Positions 6,921 to 15,873 of a stretch of 25,713 nt of DNA are shown here, piece by piece. The notes under the pieces are model-generated. The model was not told the origin of the DNA and made no database searches. It was given only the letters and a program-made list of their open reading frames with translations. This DNA comes from Sarcodiotheca gaudichaudii (lineage: Eukaryota > Rhodophyta > Florideophyceae > Gigartinales > Solieriaceae), in NCBI GenBank assembly GCA_032355985.1, contig JAUKVZ010000022.1, forward strand, positions 1 to 25,713. The letters are read 5' to 3'. Both the position numbers and the translations under genes were made by a program. How positions within the stretch are numbered: position 1 is the stretch's first letter; each line of letters starts with the position of its first letter.

Positions 6921-8628
6921 CTAGTTTAAGGACAACCGGCAGTTAGATGAGCCGCATCGACAAGGAATCCTTGAATCTACGTCCTCGTAAGCGAACTTGT
7001 AGTCAAATAGCAACTCGTCTCCTGGTCGTAACGCCCTCTTCGAGTACAATACTATCTTAGGTGCACCATCCAATCTGATTATCTTGGCAATTAGATTAGG
7101 ATCGCAGGAGTGATTAATATACTTAGCCACTGACCCTTTCATAGTGGCGTCAACAACGAATTCGGAGTCCAAGCTGAACATATAGGATTCGCCAAGACCC
7201 TTAAGCAAGTAACTACGTTCTCTGATATCCGACACTGGTCGACGTATAACTTCCCCGACATACTCAACCACGAAATCTCCAACAGGCACACTTTCCATCG
7301 CGAATAACCCTATCCCCTGAACAGCGGACTTGCCCATGCATAGAGATATCTGCCTCTGATGCAAAGAAGAACTGGCAAGCACACTTGGCGAAAGACGAGA
7401 CCTTGCAACGGATCTCCGTAGAATTCTGCCATTCACCCGCGCATCACGTGAAGAACGTGGCTTGGATACTCCTCGGATCTTCCCACTGCCTTCATAACGC
7501 CCAATTAAAGACGACGGCGCAGCCCTGAACGGTCCCGATTGCTGGATTACCTTGCTCGCGCGGTGTGTCGCAATGTCAAGATACTGACATCTCATAGATG
7601 ACACCTCATTGACAGGCTGGGCAGATTCGTTCTTAACCGCAACGACCTCCTCACCATCTTGAGCTGAAATGTCAGAATACTTCAAAGTGTCGTTCCGTAG
7701 AGCGAAATAGACAATCTCCCAAGAATCACCCTGCTGAACCATGCCTTGCACGCGCTGCTGCTGGTTGGATACACGCAAAGTGCCACAAATTAATTTGTAA
7801 AACTCGGCCCTGTCTTCCACAGAATGGAAAAAACACACAAACGCGGTCTCCCCTAGCGCAGTGATGGCAATTGGATATGGTTCATCGGCCCCTTGCAAGC
7901 TCTGCTCAATTAATGACTCCAGCGAGCTCAGCTGTAAGGGGCGGGCCTCCCTTCTGAAAATGGACGCTTTGTCATGGACAGCCTGACCTACTTCCACAAC
8001 ATAGTAGTATACGCCGGTGATTACGGTTTGAGGGCGCATCTTCTCGCAGCTAGCGAAGACACTCACACGTTCTATCTGGACACTGTGCAATGATTCAGAA
8101 ACAGCGAGCAATGAAGGATAACGACACAGTCAGTAACTGTGCGAAGCAACACGCCGTTATTGATATTCTGCGTAGTAGTGTTCAATAGTAACGCGTTTGC
8201 AGGTAATGTCAATGTAGCTCACCTCCCCGTATACAAAGACTGAAGGTAGGTAGCAGCGACCTTTTGTCTTCCCGAATATCATTCCCTTTCTTTATGGAAC
8301 TTCCATTGAAGGGATGATTCAGTGCTAATCGGAATAAACGAGCCATCTAACCACAGGAAACCTACTTCCTGTTCCGTAATGCACGTAGCTCGCTATGCTC
8401 GTATCAACAATATTAACCGCGAAGAAGTGAAGGTATTAACAGCGCCGTACGTAGTGTGTGGGAAGGGGTTGCCTTGTGTACTTACCAATAATTCAGCAAC
8501 TCTTGATGTGTGGAAGTAAACCAAGTCTCAACAAAATCAAACCGCACGCCTGAAGCAGGGCCTTTTGCAATTATTACTGCAGGGGCAGGGGCTTCAAAAA
8601 GGTATTTTACGCCGACAAAGGTGAACAT
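6921..8628 (-). CDS. SET domain lysine methyltransferase, KMT2/SET1-like, two exons
   Basis: Transfers methyl groups from S-adenosylmethionine to lysine; the family usually targets histone H3K4. Exon 2 (8082-6921) alone gives 372 aa from ATG 8039. In that numbering the SET core lies at about 225-350: GKSAVQGIGLFAMESVPVG, VEYVGEVI, YINHSCDPN (N309-H310 bind the cofactor) and ELLFDYKF (Y347, catalytic). A complete post-SET zinc motif CRCGSSNCR with the typical LN end closes the protein (360-372). SRIPCRCGSSNCR and KIVLYSKRAL are closest to Set1/MLL proteins. An upstream exon is likely: donor GTAAGT at 8485, acceptor CACAG at 8083, matching phase, adding residues from ATG 8628 for 434 aa in total. 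Coding-like sequence continues upstream to about 8717, so there may be more. The N-terminal ~220 residues match no domain I know. Compared with real Set1/MLL it is very short and lacks RRM, PHD or FYR domains, suggesting a mobile-element passenger. Confidence 0.75.
8083..8485 (-). other. predicted GT-AG intron in the SET gene
   Basis: On the minus strand the exon ends TTATTG and the intron starts with the ideal GTAAGT at 8485-8480. The proposed 3' end is a C/T-containing run ending TTGCACAG at 8083. The phases agree: TG plus the next exon's T makes a Cys codon and the reading frame continues into the SET ORF. Without splicing, the upstream frame stops three nucleotides into the intron (8482-8484). 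Confidence 0.55.
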
Positions 8629-9582
8629 TAGCTCGTCAGTTCCAATTGTCGAAAAGTGATGGGACCCAAATGCCGCGAGCGACCTCTCTAAAGACGCATG
8701 ACATTGGAGGGGCTCATCTGCGACACGTACCGTCCTTATTAAATACGACAGCGAACGTGAGAAAGACGTGACAAGAGATGGGGAGAGAATAAACTCAACC
8801 ACTGTGGTCACTAGGACGGCGGATTGGGTCGAAAGCCGCGAAAGAGCAAGAACGTGGCGTGCTCGGTGGCTACGACTGCCGAGCGGAAGACGGCGGCTTC
8901 TCGCGAATCCCGCGAAGGAGCTCAAGCGAAGCGGGCGGGGGAGGCTTTCGTAGGCAGCGGAGGACGGCGGCCTGACACGTCTACCCCGAGGGGGTCTTGA
9001 TGTGGCGAACGGAGGAGCTTCGTGCGCATGCTTCCGCGCTGAACGGATGTTTTCGGCCGAACGGGAAAGGAGCTAAAGCATGCTATCGCAGTGGCTGGGC
9101 GAGCTTCACGTGGCGATCGAAACACCCCTGCGTAACACGAATGCGGTGAGTGAGCCCTAAGGCTGTTGGCGTGGGAGGTTTGCGTGGACAAGGGGGGATG
9201 CTTGGGAGGCGAGCAGAACGGAGTGACGTAGCAAGGACGCCGCAAAGGGGCGCGAACGCGGCGGGATGAGCAGTCCACGCGATTTGCGCGCAGATTTAAC
9301 CGCGCTTGGTACAGGCGAGCGGGGAGGGATCACTCGATAGTGGGGGGCGATGAATGGGCTTCACGACATCGAACGGGGCAGGCTATCGATTTGGGTGAGG
9401 GGTTTAGACGGAGCTTGACTGCTGGAAGGGGGCGGGGGAGGTTGCGTGCCGCTCTGGAGAGTTTGGCGGCCTTCCACTGCCTCGCGCGGACGGATATTAC
9501 GAGAGTCAAAACTAAGGAGGAGAAACAGCTCGAATCGTCGTCGTCGCATCATTATATCATACACACGAAGGTATGATTACCT

Positions 9583-9609
9583 GCCAGTGGAGAAAATTTA
9601 GTCACTGCC
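9583..9609. promoter_or_regulatory. 27-bp palindrome, copy 2
   Basis: Starts GCCAGTGGAG and ends TTAGTCACTGCC; 22 of 27 positions match the majority form. It is preceded at 9555-9564 by TATCATACAC, a word that also precedes the palindrome at 15623 (at 15577-15586). The next copy begins 89 bp further on, so the sites form a pair as in the 15.5-kb region. Confidence 0.55.
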
Positions 9610-9671
9610 ATCGACGAACACACCGACTTCTAACTGTAATGCACAGAATTTCATTACTGGAAATGAAGTAC

Positions 9672-9698
9672 GGCAGTGGATAAATTTTATTGCCTGCC
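9672..9698. promoter_or_regulatory. 27-bp palindrome, copy 3
   Basis: Starts GGCAGTGGATAAATTTTATT and ends GCCTGCC; 24 of 27 positions match the majority form. The 26 bases before it (GAATTTCATTACTG...) also resemble the sequence before the copy at 15547, so more than the palindrome itself is shared between these regions. Confidence 0.6.
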
Positions 9699-10130
9699 CC
9701 ATGAAAGCTCGACTTACAACTTCGACAAGAGCCTCTCCTCGCGCGCCGCCGTAACGACCTTCCCCACGCGCTCCAACGGCCAAGCCCTCGTCCTTGCAGC
9801 CTTCCGGCCGCACATCACGTAGATGCTCTCCGAGCTTCTCCGCGCGGAGGTGGACCGAGGCCCTGTTTCCCCTCCCAGGCTCCCATTCCTAGGTCTCTTT
9901 ACGAAGCCTTTTCGTCTCATGGTAAAATCAGTCTTCATCTACCAGAATAGCTTTACTCTGCACATTGTGGAAAGGTGATTCTACGCTGCACAGCCGCTAT
10001 TATCTAGTGGAACGCTAGCCGCCGAGCCGTCCATGGCGAATGCGTCGGAATGCCCTTAACCCGCCCTCACGCTAGTGCCTACCACCGCTAAACAGAACCA
10101 GTATGAAGCGTCGGAATGGAAAAACAGGGT

Positions 10131-10148
10131 GGCACGAATTTGCATTTA
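10131..10148 (+). repeat. 18-bp direct repeat, copy 1
   Basis: GGCACGAATTTGCATTTA occurs here and again at 10373-10390, 242 bp apart and in the same orientation. The sequences after the two copies share only scattered words (ATCTACCT/ATCTACTT). It is too long for chance in this window, but the unit is not recognised. Confidence 0.5.
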
Positions 10149-10372
10149 CGGTTTGTTTTAAATACTTGCTCTTATCTACCTTAGGCACATATGAGCTATA
10201 TATTGATATCGCAATAAAGGTTTTACTAAACATGTTGCCCCATGAAACAAAGCATGAAAACCCTTTATTACAAGTTCATTGTTACTGTGTCGAAAGCTTC
10301 CCACGCCATTCGAAGTCTATTGCCTTTAAAGCGGGCTGACAATGTTCTGCATTTGCTCTAAGCGTGCTCTTA

Positions 10373-10390
10373 GGCACGAATTTGCATTTA
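10373..10390 (+). repeat. 18-bp direct repeat, copy 2
   Basis: Exact second copy of the word at 10131-10148, just beyond the 3' end of the transposase gene (which ends at 10476 on the minus strand). It could flank an inserted fragment or belong to the element's 3' UTR. Confidence 0.5.
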
Positions 10391-10475
10391 ACTTCGGCTG
10401 TGGACAGTATATTCATATCTACTTAACGTATATACGCCCACCTGCATAATCGCGGTAGAGCCCGTACAGGCACCA

Positions 10476-13400
10476 TCATCCTTCAGCGACCAAAGAAGCA
10501 ATCATATCACTAATCATGTACAGGGCCTCGTAGTTACTGACCTTGAAGCGGTTGAGGTAGAATAACCGATCAGACCACGTGTCGGACATATCAGCGGAAC
10601 CGGAGCTCTCAGCTTCCGAGTACGCATGCGTGCCATCAGTGATGACGTGCACTCGCCCTCGCACAGTACGAACTGGCTGGAGATCAATCCATGGGTCGTC
10701 GACCTCGGTCACGGCCCAGCGTAGCTTGACACACCCTAGGCACTTGTCTACACGCGTGTAATCTTCCCTCGGTATGACGGAGTAGTAGCGTAGTACGACA
10801 TTCTCTTGGTTTGTAGGTTCTGCAAAATGGCCAGTTGGTGCTGTTATCTTCACAATGGCAAGGACTTTGGCAACCCAGAATTCCTTCTTACCATCGTCAG
10901 TGCTGGACTTGGTCTCAATAATCACGCTGTCTTGCCACCTCTTCTTGCCGTGGCTGAACTGATCAGTCGCCACCACCCGCTGCATATGCCTGGAGCCTGA
11001 GTCTTTCATTCCAATGCGACCGTCACCACTCTCGGTCGGAAGATCTAGTAGATCAGACATGGTAGGGGCATCAAACCCCGGAACTAGTAGTGATTTCACA
11101 ACAGTGACACGAACTGATTGCAAAAAGATCTCTTTCCGATGACGTAGCGCATTAGCCTCGGTCAGGTCTAATTGCAGAAGATCGACACCCTTCACAATGT
11201 GCCTCAAAGCCAGTTTCCGAATGATACCGCATGCAGGGAAGGCTAGGAAGTAAGGCCCCCCCAGTTGATGTGTGAATCGATTGGCACCTAGCCTTGACCT
11301 GCCTAGCACGGAGTTCATGTGTAACTTTTTCATACCCTTCCTTGATAAAAATGAACCCAGGTCTTGAATATTTAACTCTACCTTCCGGAGCAATGTTTGC
11401 AGGTCACTTACCCTGAAGCTCATGTCCACCCAGCTTACCAATTGCGCCTTATCCGTCTGTATCGCTTTCAGTTTCAGAGCCAGACGTGACGATGTACGAC
11501 TTGGATTCTTGCCAGTGCAAAGTTTGTAAACTAAGGCTTTTCCTTTGTCAGAAGCCATGTCCTTGCTGAGATGGGACTTGAATGCAGATTTCCTTGTTAA
11601 CATCGCAACGGTTTCCGACACCCCAGTCGCAATCCGGTGAGACGTGCCTTTTTCCTCTTCCTTGTACGATGTGTGTGACGTTTCAAATGGGGATGAGCAG
11701 TGGTATATCAATCCTCCAAGGTCTTCAATGTCGTTCACGCAATGAGATCGCATCTTGTGGAACTTGAGGAAATTGAAACCACTTTTCTGGAAGCTTCGCA
11801 CTTCATACACCATCGCCGCATTAGCAAAATCTTCGATAGTACGCCTAGTCTCATCAAGGTTAGCTGCAGTGAAAGATCGATCAACCTGATCTTTCTTCGT
11901 AATTGCTGCATCCATGTCGGCGTATGTAGTCATGAAATCCGTGAAGACAGGATCAATGTCGACATCTGTATCGCCGGATAGATCTTGCGAAAGTCTGTCA
12001 GCTAGTGCCCCAATGAATGGGAGGATTTGGGTTATGTATTTCAGATGCTTTGCCTGTAGCATGGTGATGACACCCTTATCTGTGAACAGGCCGTTGAGGA
12101 CACCAACCATTTTCTGTCTGCCGAAATCGACGCGAAAGCCAGTGCACGGGCTGTCTCTATCGATAGCCACGCATAGGTTGTTCAGTGAGTTAAGGATAAA
12201 TGTCTTCCTCTTGGAAAGGGCCATCCGAGCGCCTTTCACAATATCAATAGCACCGGTTACAGTGTTCAGTTTCGATCTGTTGTTCGAGAGTACTGCATTG
12301 GAGGTCATCCTCTTGAATACGACTTTTAGGCAAGCGACGCTTAGTCCAATTGGGTTAGTGTGCATGTAGTCGAAGCGGAATATTTGGTACATGCTGAGAC
12401 CGTCGATATGAGAGAACGGCCATTGCTCGAAAGGCGAACTGACCGGATGAAGATCTGCAGCGCTGTATTCCTTCAAAATTGCCGTCTGTTCCGGGACGTC
12501 TTGACGTCGCACGGCATTTTCCATCCTGCGTCGCAGCGACATGGCTACCCGTTGATCACGTCTGTTGTCGGAACACACGAAGTCCGACTCCCCGTTCAGT
12601 TCCTTAGATCGGCAGGTGCACACGTTGCAGTACGTGTTCTTGAGTCCACTAGCATGAGCGACTTCAGGGGTGTCAGCTACCATCGACGCCATGGCTACGT
12701 GGCCTTTGAACTTCTCACCTGTGCTAGTAGTGTAGGAGATACCACTCTTACAGCGTTTCTTCAAAGGATCAAGTACTATCGAGACGCAGGCGGTGTAGAT
12801 CTCCCGTGAAGGTCTTCCAGCTGCTTTCAGTCTGGTTTGCTCGTAATTGGGCGATGTTTTTCTGTCAAGGCGATCTGCGTTAATACTGTCGTCGGAATCA
12901 GAGTCGCTTGACTGGATATCAAAGAAATCAACGTCTCCTTCACTGCCGGATTCCGTCTCGGACTTGTCAGCATTCTCCTCCTCACCATCGTATCCTCTTT
13001 GATGTTCTGTCCCTACCGACTCGTCTCTGCGCCACGTCTTGTCAGTCGGTAGGTATGCCACTACAGCTTCTCCTTCACAAACCATGGTGTCCTTTGCTGC
13101 GGAGCTGAAATTCAACGTACACAGCTGGAATGGGTAGAAACCAGCGGAAGTCGTCGACAGTGTCAGCATTGATACATCGGAATACGCCTGGGCCAGTAAA
13201 ACTGTTGACGTTGGCAATGAATGATCTCCTGGAGAAGTCCAGCTCACGCCTGCCTCGCTCGAGTCTTCCACACACCTCCTGATCTCTGGAATTACACGAT
13301 TAGCAAGCTTTGCGTTCATAGGATGGGATACACATGCGACACCGTATCTGTTGACAGATTCGAAATTCCGGAGATAAAAGTTTCTTTGGTCCCCATCCGT

Positions 13401-14081
13401 CACGGCCCTCAGTAGCTGTGCTTGCAGCCTTTTCACAGGATCCCGCCACCACATCTTAACATACTCCCCTGCAACGTTTGGATTGTCGACTCGACGTTCC
13501 TCGAAGCCATCCTCTCTTAATACCGCAGTGAAGTCCTTGTCGAGGGACTTCTGGACGTCAGCTACTTTCACTCTGTTGGTGTCACGTAATGTCCGCGAAA
13601 GGTCTCTCTCAGTCCAGCGGGGATGTGTCATTACGTCCAGGAGCCGGTTCATCGGGGCCTTGCCTTTGTTCACACCTAGTTTAATCACGAGATGGCAGAA
13701 TACCTCGACTAGTTGATCATCAGTTGCGTCGTTAATATCTAGGGCCCCTCCCTCTTCCCAGTTGCCGACTACTGCGTCCGAACTGCCATTTGCGCGGTTG
13801 TTAATACTATCAGCAGCCACTCCGTCGCTAGCACATTCTTGTACGCCTTCGCATTCGTTACCAGGCGAGAAGAATATGTTGTCAGCAGTCCGTATGTTTC
13901 CAAGACCACCTAGGCTTGGCGGGAGACTAGCTGAATTAAAATCTGGTTCCCTCGCATTTTTCCTACGTTTATTGCGTTGCGCCCCTGAGTTATTCGTGAA
14001 TACGCATTGGCGACTGCGGACTCTGTGAAAGTGCATTGAGCTATCGGACGGGAATGTTTTCCCACAACCGCAAACCGGCAT
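10476..14081 (-). CDS. Plavaka-like DDE (RNase H-fold) transposase
   Basis: 1201 aa, ATG at 14081 in good context. It is predicted to cut and rejoin its own element's ends. The N-terminus has a C/H zinc finger (C4, C6, H17, H19, C26), as is common in Plavaka transposases. A family-like landmark series follows: a FYPFQLCTLNF / VVAYLPTDK stretch (about 315-348), corresponding to the YPVYLTIGN / LGYLP region; an acidic insert rich in Asp and Ser (355-405); then the predicted catalytic residues D470 in MVADTPE, next to a CNVC zinc-binding pair (C485, C488), D571 in FDYMHTNPIGL, and E800 in SSPFETSHTSYKEE. The order and surroundings of D-D-E fit Plavaka proteins, known mainly from fungi and related to the KDZ set. 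Residues 850-1201 form the C-terminal region, including a possible beta-rich part (about 1080-1160). No stop or frame break is seen, so it may be functional. The assignment rests on recalled motifs, not on a search. Confidence 0.75.
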   Translation of the reverse strand: MPVCGCGKTFPSDSSMHFHRVRSRQCVFTNNSGAQRNKRRKNAREPDFNSASLPPSLGGLGNIRTADNIFFSPGNECEGVQECASDGVAADSINNRANGSSDAVVGNWEEGGALDINDATDDQLVEVFCHLVIKLGVNKGKAPMNRLLDVMTHPRWTERDLSRTLRDTNRVKVADVQKSLDKDFTAVLREDGFEERRVDNPNVAGEYVKMWWRDPVKRLQAQLLRAVTDGDQRNFYLRNFESVNRYGVACVSHPMNAKLANRVIPEIRRCVEDSSEAGVSWTSPGDHSLPTSTVLLAQAYSDVSMLTLSTTSAGFYPFQLCTLNFSSAAKDTMVCEGEAVVAYLPTDKTWRRDESVGTEHQRGYDGEEENADKSETESGSEGDVDFFDIQSSDSDSDDSINADRLDRKTSPNYEQTRLKAAGRPSREIYTACVSIVLDPLKKRCKSGISYTTSTGEKFKGHVAMASMVADTPEVAHASGLKNTYCNVCTCRSKELNGESDFVCSDNRRDQRVAMSLRRRMENAVRRQDVPEQTAILKEYSAADLHPVSSPFEQWPFSHIDGLSMYQIFRFDYMHTNPIGLSVACLKVVFKRMTSNAVLSNNRSKLNTVTGAIDIVKGARMALSKRKTFILNSLNNLCVAIDRDSPCTGFRVDFGRQKMVGVLNGLFTDKGVITMLQAKHLKYITQILPFIGALADRLSQDLSGDTDVDIDPVFTDFMTTYADMDAAITKKDQVDRSFTAANLDETRRTIEDFANAAMVYEVRSFQKSGFNFLKFHKMRSHCVNDIEDLGGLIYHCSSPFETSHTSYKEEEKGTSHRIATGVSETVAMLTRKSAFKSHLSKDMASDKGKALVYKLCTGKNPSRTSSRLALKLKAIQTDKAQLVSWVDMSFRVSDLQTLLRKVELNIQDLGSFLSRKGMKKLHMNSVLGRSRLGANRFTHQLGGPYFLAFPACGIIRKLALRHIVKGVDLLQLDLTEANALRHRKEIFLQSVRVTVVKSLLVPGFDAPTMSDLLDLPTESGDGRIGMKDSGSRHMQRVVATDQFSHGKKRWQDSVIIETKSSTDDGKKEFWVAKVLAIVKITAPTGHFAEPTNQENVVLRYYSVIPREDYTRVDKCLGCVKLRWAVTEVDDPWIDLQPVRTVRGRVHVITDGTHAYSEAESSGSADMSDTWSDRLFYLNRFKVSNYEALYMISDMIASLVAEG

Positions 14082-14091
14082 TGTGTTTGAT

Positions 14092-14111
14092 TTAGATGCG
14101 CTTAGATGCGC
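14092..14111. repeat. 10-bp tandem repeat between ORFs
   Basis: TTAGATGCGC occurs twice in immediate tandem, spanning the stop codon of the 71-aa ORF and the 5' leader of the transposase. It is probably a recent slippage product. Confidence 0.5.
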
Positions 14112-14317
14112 TTGTACTTCAGTCCGACTATGAGTACCTCGTTAGTAGTCTCGCGCCTGACACGTGACTCCAGCGGTTGTTCAGGTTTCGCCACAGTGGT
14201 ACGCGAGCTAGAGCTTCGGGAGGCGAGGTACGCTTCATCAATCTTTACGCTGATAATCTTATTTTGGACCGTTACACCTGCGTTACCGACAAGAAAAGAA
14301 ATCGAATTAGAATTCAT
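14102..14317 (-). CDS. small 71-aa ORF between transposase and 331-aa gene
   Basis: It starts at ATG 14317 with A at -3, 10 nt after the stop of the 331-aa ORF, and ends 20 nt before the ATG of the transposase. The peptide (MNSNSISFLVGNAGVTVQNK...) has alternating hydrophobic residues at both ends (SISFLV, IISVKI, EVLIVGL) around a polar, Ser-rich middle, and looks more like a small folded protein than random translation. No family is recognised. It lies in a different frame from its two neighbours, which share a frame with each other. It could be an independent protein from a multicistronic transcript, an exon, or an upstream ORF of the transposase. Confidence 0.4.
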   Translation of the reverse strand: MNSNSISFLVGNAGVTVQNKIISVKIDEAYLASRSSSSRTTVAKPEQPLESRVRRETTNEVLIVGLKYKRI

Positions 14318-14327
14318 TGTTTGGTTG

Positions 14328-15323
14328 TTAACGAATTTTTCCTAATAAAATCATAGCCTGCACGTACGCGTTACTTAGCTTTTCGCGCATTCGTGACACT
14401 ACTCGATTTGTGTGGAGGATGTCGCGCTGGAATAAGGAACGAAGGTCCTCAACTTCAAATTCCCCATCCCCGTCGCCGCTTTGCTGGCTAGTGTCGGCGG
14501 TCAAAGAAACAATACTTGTCGCAGTCGATTGGAGCCCCTGCATGCCCCGAGGTAGTATTTGCCCTGACTCCTTCAGAGCTATGCATTCCTCAGCGCGTAG
14601 AGTAGCTCTTAAAGTATCCTTGCCGCTTGACTTGGCACGCTGAGGTATAGAATTCATCTCGATCATGGCATCCATCGCTTCTCGTGTATTATCACTGCAC
14701 CGCCTCTCTACGGCTACGCGCGTCAGACTTCCATCACCACGCCCATCTGCGCCACTCACCACGCTCTGAGCGACATCCAGTTCGCCCCCGGATGTGAGGA
14801 TGCCTGCTCTTCCTTCTCCCGACTCGCATCGTGGAGCGAATTGTCTTTGTTCCTTTGTATTACCGGTATGTCCCTGGCCTTCGTCTTCTTTGTGTGGGAG
14901 CACATCCATTTGACCGACCGCTCTTCGAACTACGCTAGCCGTGGAATTAAAAATGCTCCCGCTACCGGTCACGCCGCCAACCATAGAAGCATCCCGCTCG
15001 TTGCAGCCAGCGCTGCGCTCTCCAGAAAGAGCTTCTGCACAGGCTTCGGTACTTGTAACGCTGGATACCCGCCGCGAGTACAGTGCGTCGATGTCCGTGG
15101 TACTACGCAACCGGACGCTTGCATCTTCTACGCGTGTAGCATGCGATGTTGTTCTGCGCTCGCTTGTCTTGTCCGACGGGTAGCACTTGCGCGGCCCGAC
15201 AAGCCCTTCGTGGTCGGAGGGCCTCATCCTCTTCCTCCCGCGCTCACTGTCGCTCTGTTCATCGCGCTTGCGTTTTACATTCGCTGTAGGCGAGACGCTC
15301 CATATGAGCTTGAGCCTGTCCAT
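14328..15323 (-). CDS. 331-aa polar nuclear-type protein, function unknown
   Basis: ATG at 15323. The N-terminus carries a basic cluster (VKRKRDEQSDSERGRKRMRP, residues about 16-35) typical of a bipartite nuclear signal. Residues 40-280 are polar, Ser/Arg/Gly/Glu-rich and probably disordered. The last ~45 residues (EVEDLRSLFQRDILHTNRVVSRMREKL...) form a predicted amphipathic helix, perhaps an oligomerisation or partner-binding tail. The design (basic, disordered, helix at the C-terminus) resembles the protein at 2666-4795, without evident sequence similarity. It is transcribed toward the 71-aa ORF and transposase and away from the 2092-aa gene. I recognise no family; a transposase accessory protein is possible from position alone. 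Confidence 0.6.
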   Translation of the reverse strand: MDRLKLIWSVSPTANVKRKRDEQSDSERGRKRMRPSDHEGLVGPRKCYPSDKTSERRTTSHATRVEDASVRLRSTTDIDALYSRRVSSVTSTEACAEALSGERSAGCNERDASMVGGVTGSGSIFNSTASVVRRAVGQMDVLPHKEDEGQGHTGNTKEQRQFAPRCESGEGRAGILTSGGELDVAQSVVSGADGRGDGSLTRVAVERRCSDNTREAMDAMIEMNSIPQRAKSSGKDTLRATLRAEECIALKESGQILPRGMQGLQSTATSIVSLTADTSQQSGDGDGEFEVEDLRSLFQRDILHTNRVVSRMREKLSNAYVQAMILLGKIR

Positions 15324-15546
15324 CCGCCCTAGACGGGGAGCTGTTCTGAGTGAGGGGCCTAATTCTGGAGGGAAGTTGTGGTTAATTCACGGCAGAGCTG
15401 GTCTTTCCAGTCGGTTTTTTCGTTGGCCCCTCCTGTCCACGCAATGTGGGTTGTGCTGGGCTTACTTGTCACTTCGATAATTGACCATTGCTGTCCACTG
15501 ATCTGTACAGATGACATGACACGGAATTGTCACTGTATTCCAATGG

Positions 15547-15573
15547 GGCAGCGAATAAATTTAATTACCTGCC
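15547..15573. promoter_or_regulatory. 27-bp palindrome, copy 4
   Basis: Starts GGCAGCGAATAAATTTA and ends TTACCTGCC; 23 of 27 positions match the majority form. It corresponds to the copy at 17012 in the duplicated unit. Confidence 0.6.
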
Positions 15574-15622
15574 TTTTATCATACACCGTTGTGTAAGTAG
15601 GTAAATCGATTTTTCAGTAATG

Positions 15623-15649
15623 GGCAGTGAGTAAAGTTAACTCAGTGCC
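15623..15649. promoter_or_regulatory. 27-bp palindrome, copy 5
   Basis: Starts GGCAGTGAGTAAAG and ends TTAACTCAGTGCC, almost self-complementary. It lies 76 bp (start to start) after copy 4. In the other duplicate the equivalent place has only GGCAGTGCC (17086-17094), as if 18 bp were lost between the two internal CAGTG words. Confidence 0.6.
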
Positions 15650-15873
15650 AACACGCCTTCCAGCAACCTCGTCATGTTACAGTCTGTGCTGTCCGAGTAC
15701 CGTCGTCGTTCACTTCGACTAGCAGTGGCCGTCATCCCCAGCTTCTGTCCCTCCGCTTCACACCTTCTTGTCAGGCGATCGAGGACAACGATGCCACGCA
15801 ATTAAACGACTACGAACAATGTAATGAGCGATCGTGAGCAATCGTCGCTGGTCGGCATGTAGTTGATGCGTGC

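Larger units (their letters stand above)
8629..10475. other. 1.8-kb interval without a convincing gene
   Basis: The part 8629-8717 still reads well on the minus strand in the SET upstream frame and may be coding or a further exon. From about 8870 to 9500 the DNA is distinctly GC- and CpG-rich with only low-complexity ORFs. From 9950 onward it is AT-richer, with small ORFs such as 10103-10339 that show no family resemblance. It holds two 27-bp palindromes, the word TATCATACAC (9555-9564), and an 18-bp direct repeat (10131 and 10373). A promoter or 5' leader for the SET gene, or the ruin of another gene, are both possible. Confidence 0.4.
15481..15852 (+). repeat. promoter/5'-end repeat, copy A1 (non-productive)
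   Basis: Aligns over about 370 bp with 16947-17300, from TTGACCATTGCTGTC through the start ATGAGCGATCGTGAGCA, with many substitutions and small indels. In this copy the frame starting at 15834 ends after about a dozen codons (TAG near 15860), so it does not encode the long protein. It contains the palindromes at 15547 and 15623. Confidence 0.8.

Noticed and set aside
8768-9564. Several ORFs of 60-118 codons in the GC-rich stretch, including one starting MMRRRRFELF on the minus strand near 9550
   Set aside because: Composition is Arg/Pro/Ser-rich, as expected from GC-rich non-coding DNA. The minus-strand one could be a first exon of the SET gene, but no convincing donor was found.
10103-10339. 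78-codon plus-strand ORF downstream of the 9.6-kb palindromes
   Set aside because: It begins with an ATG, but the peptide has no family resemblance and overlaps the 18-bp repeat unit; too weak to call.
3715-12950. Single GGCAGTG/CACTGCC half-sites within coding regions (for example near 3721, 7486 and 12942)
   Set aside because: About three such 7-mers are expected by chance in this length. None is part of a 27-bp palindrome.
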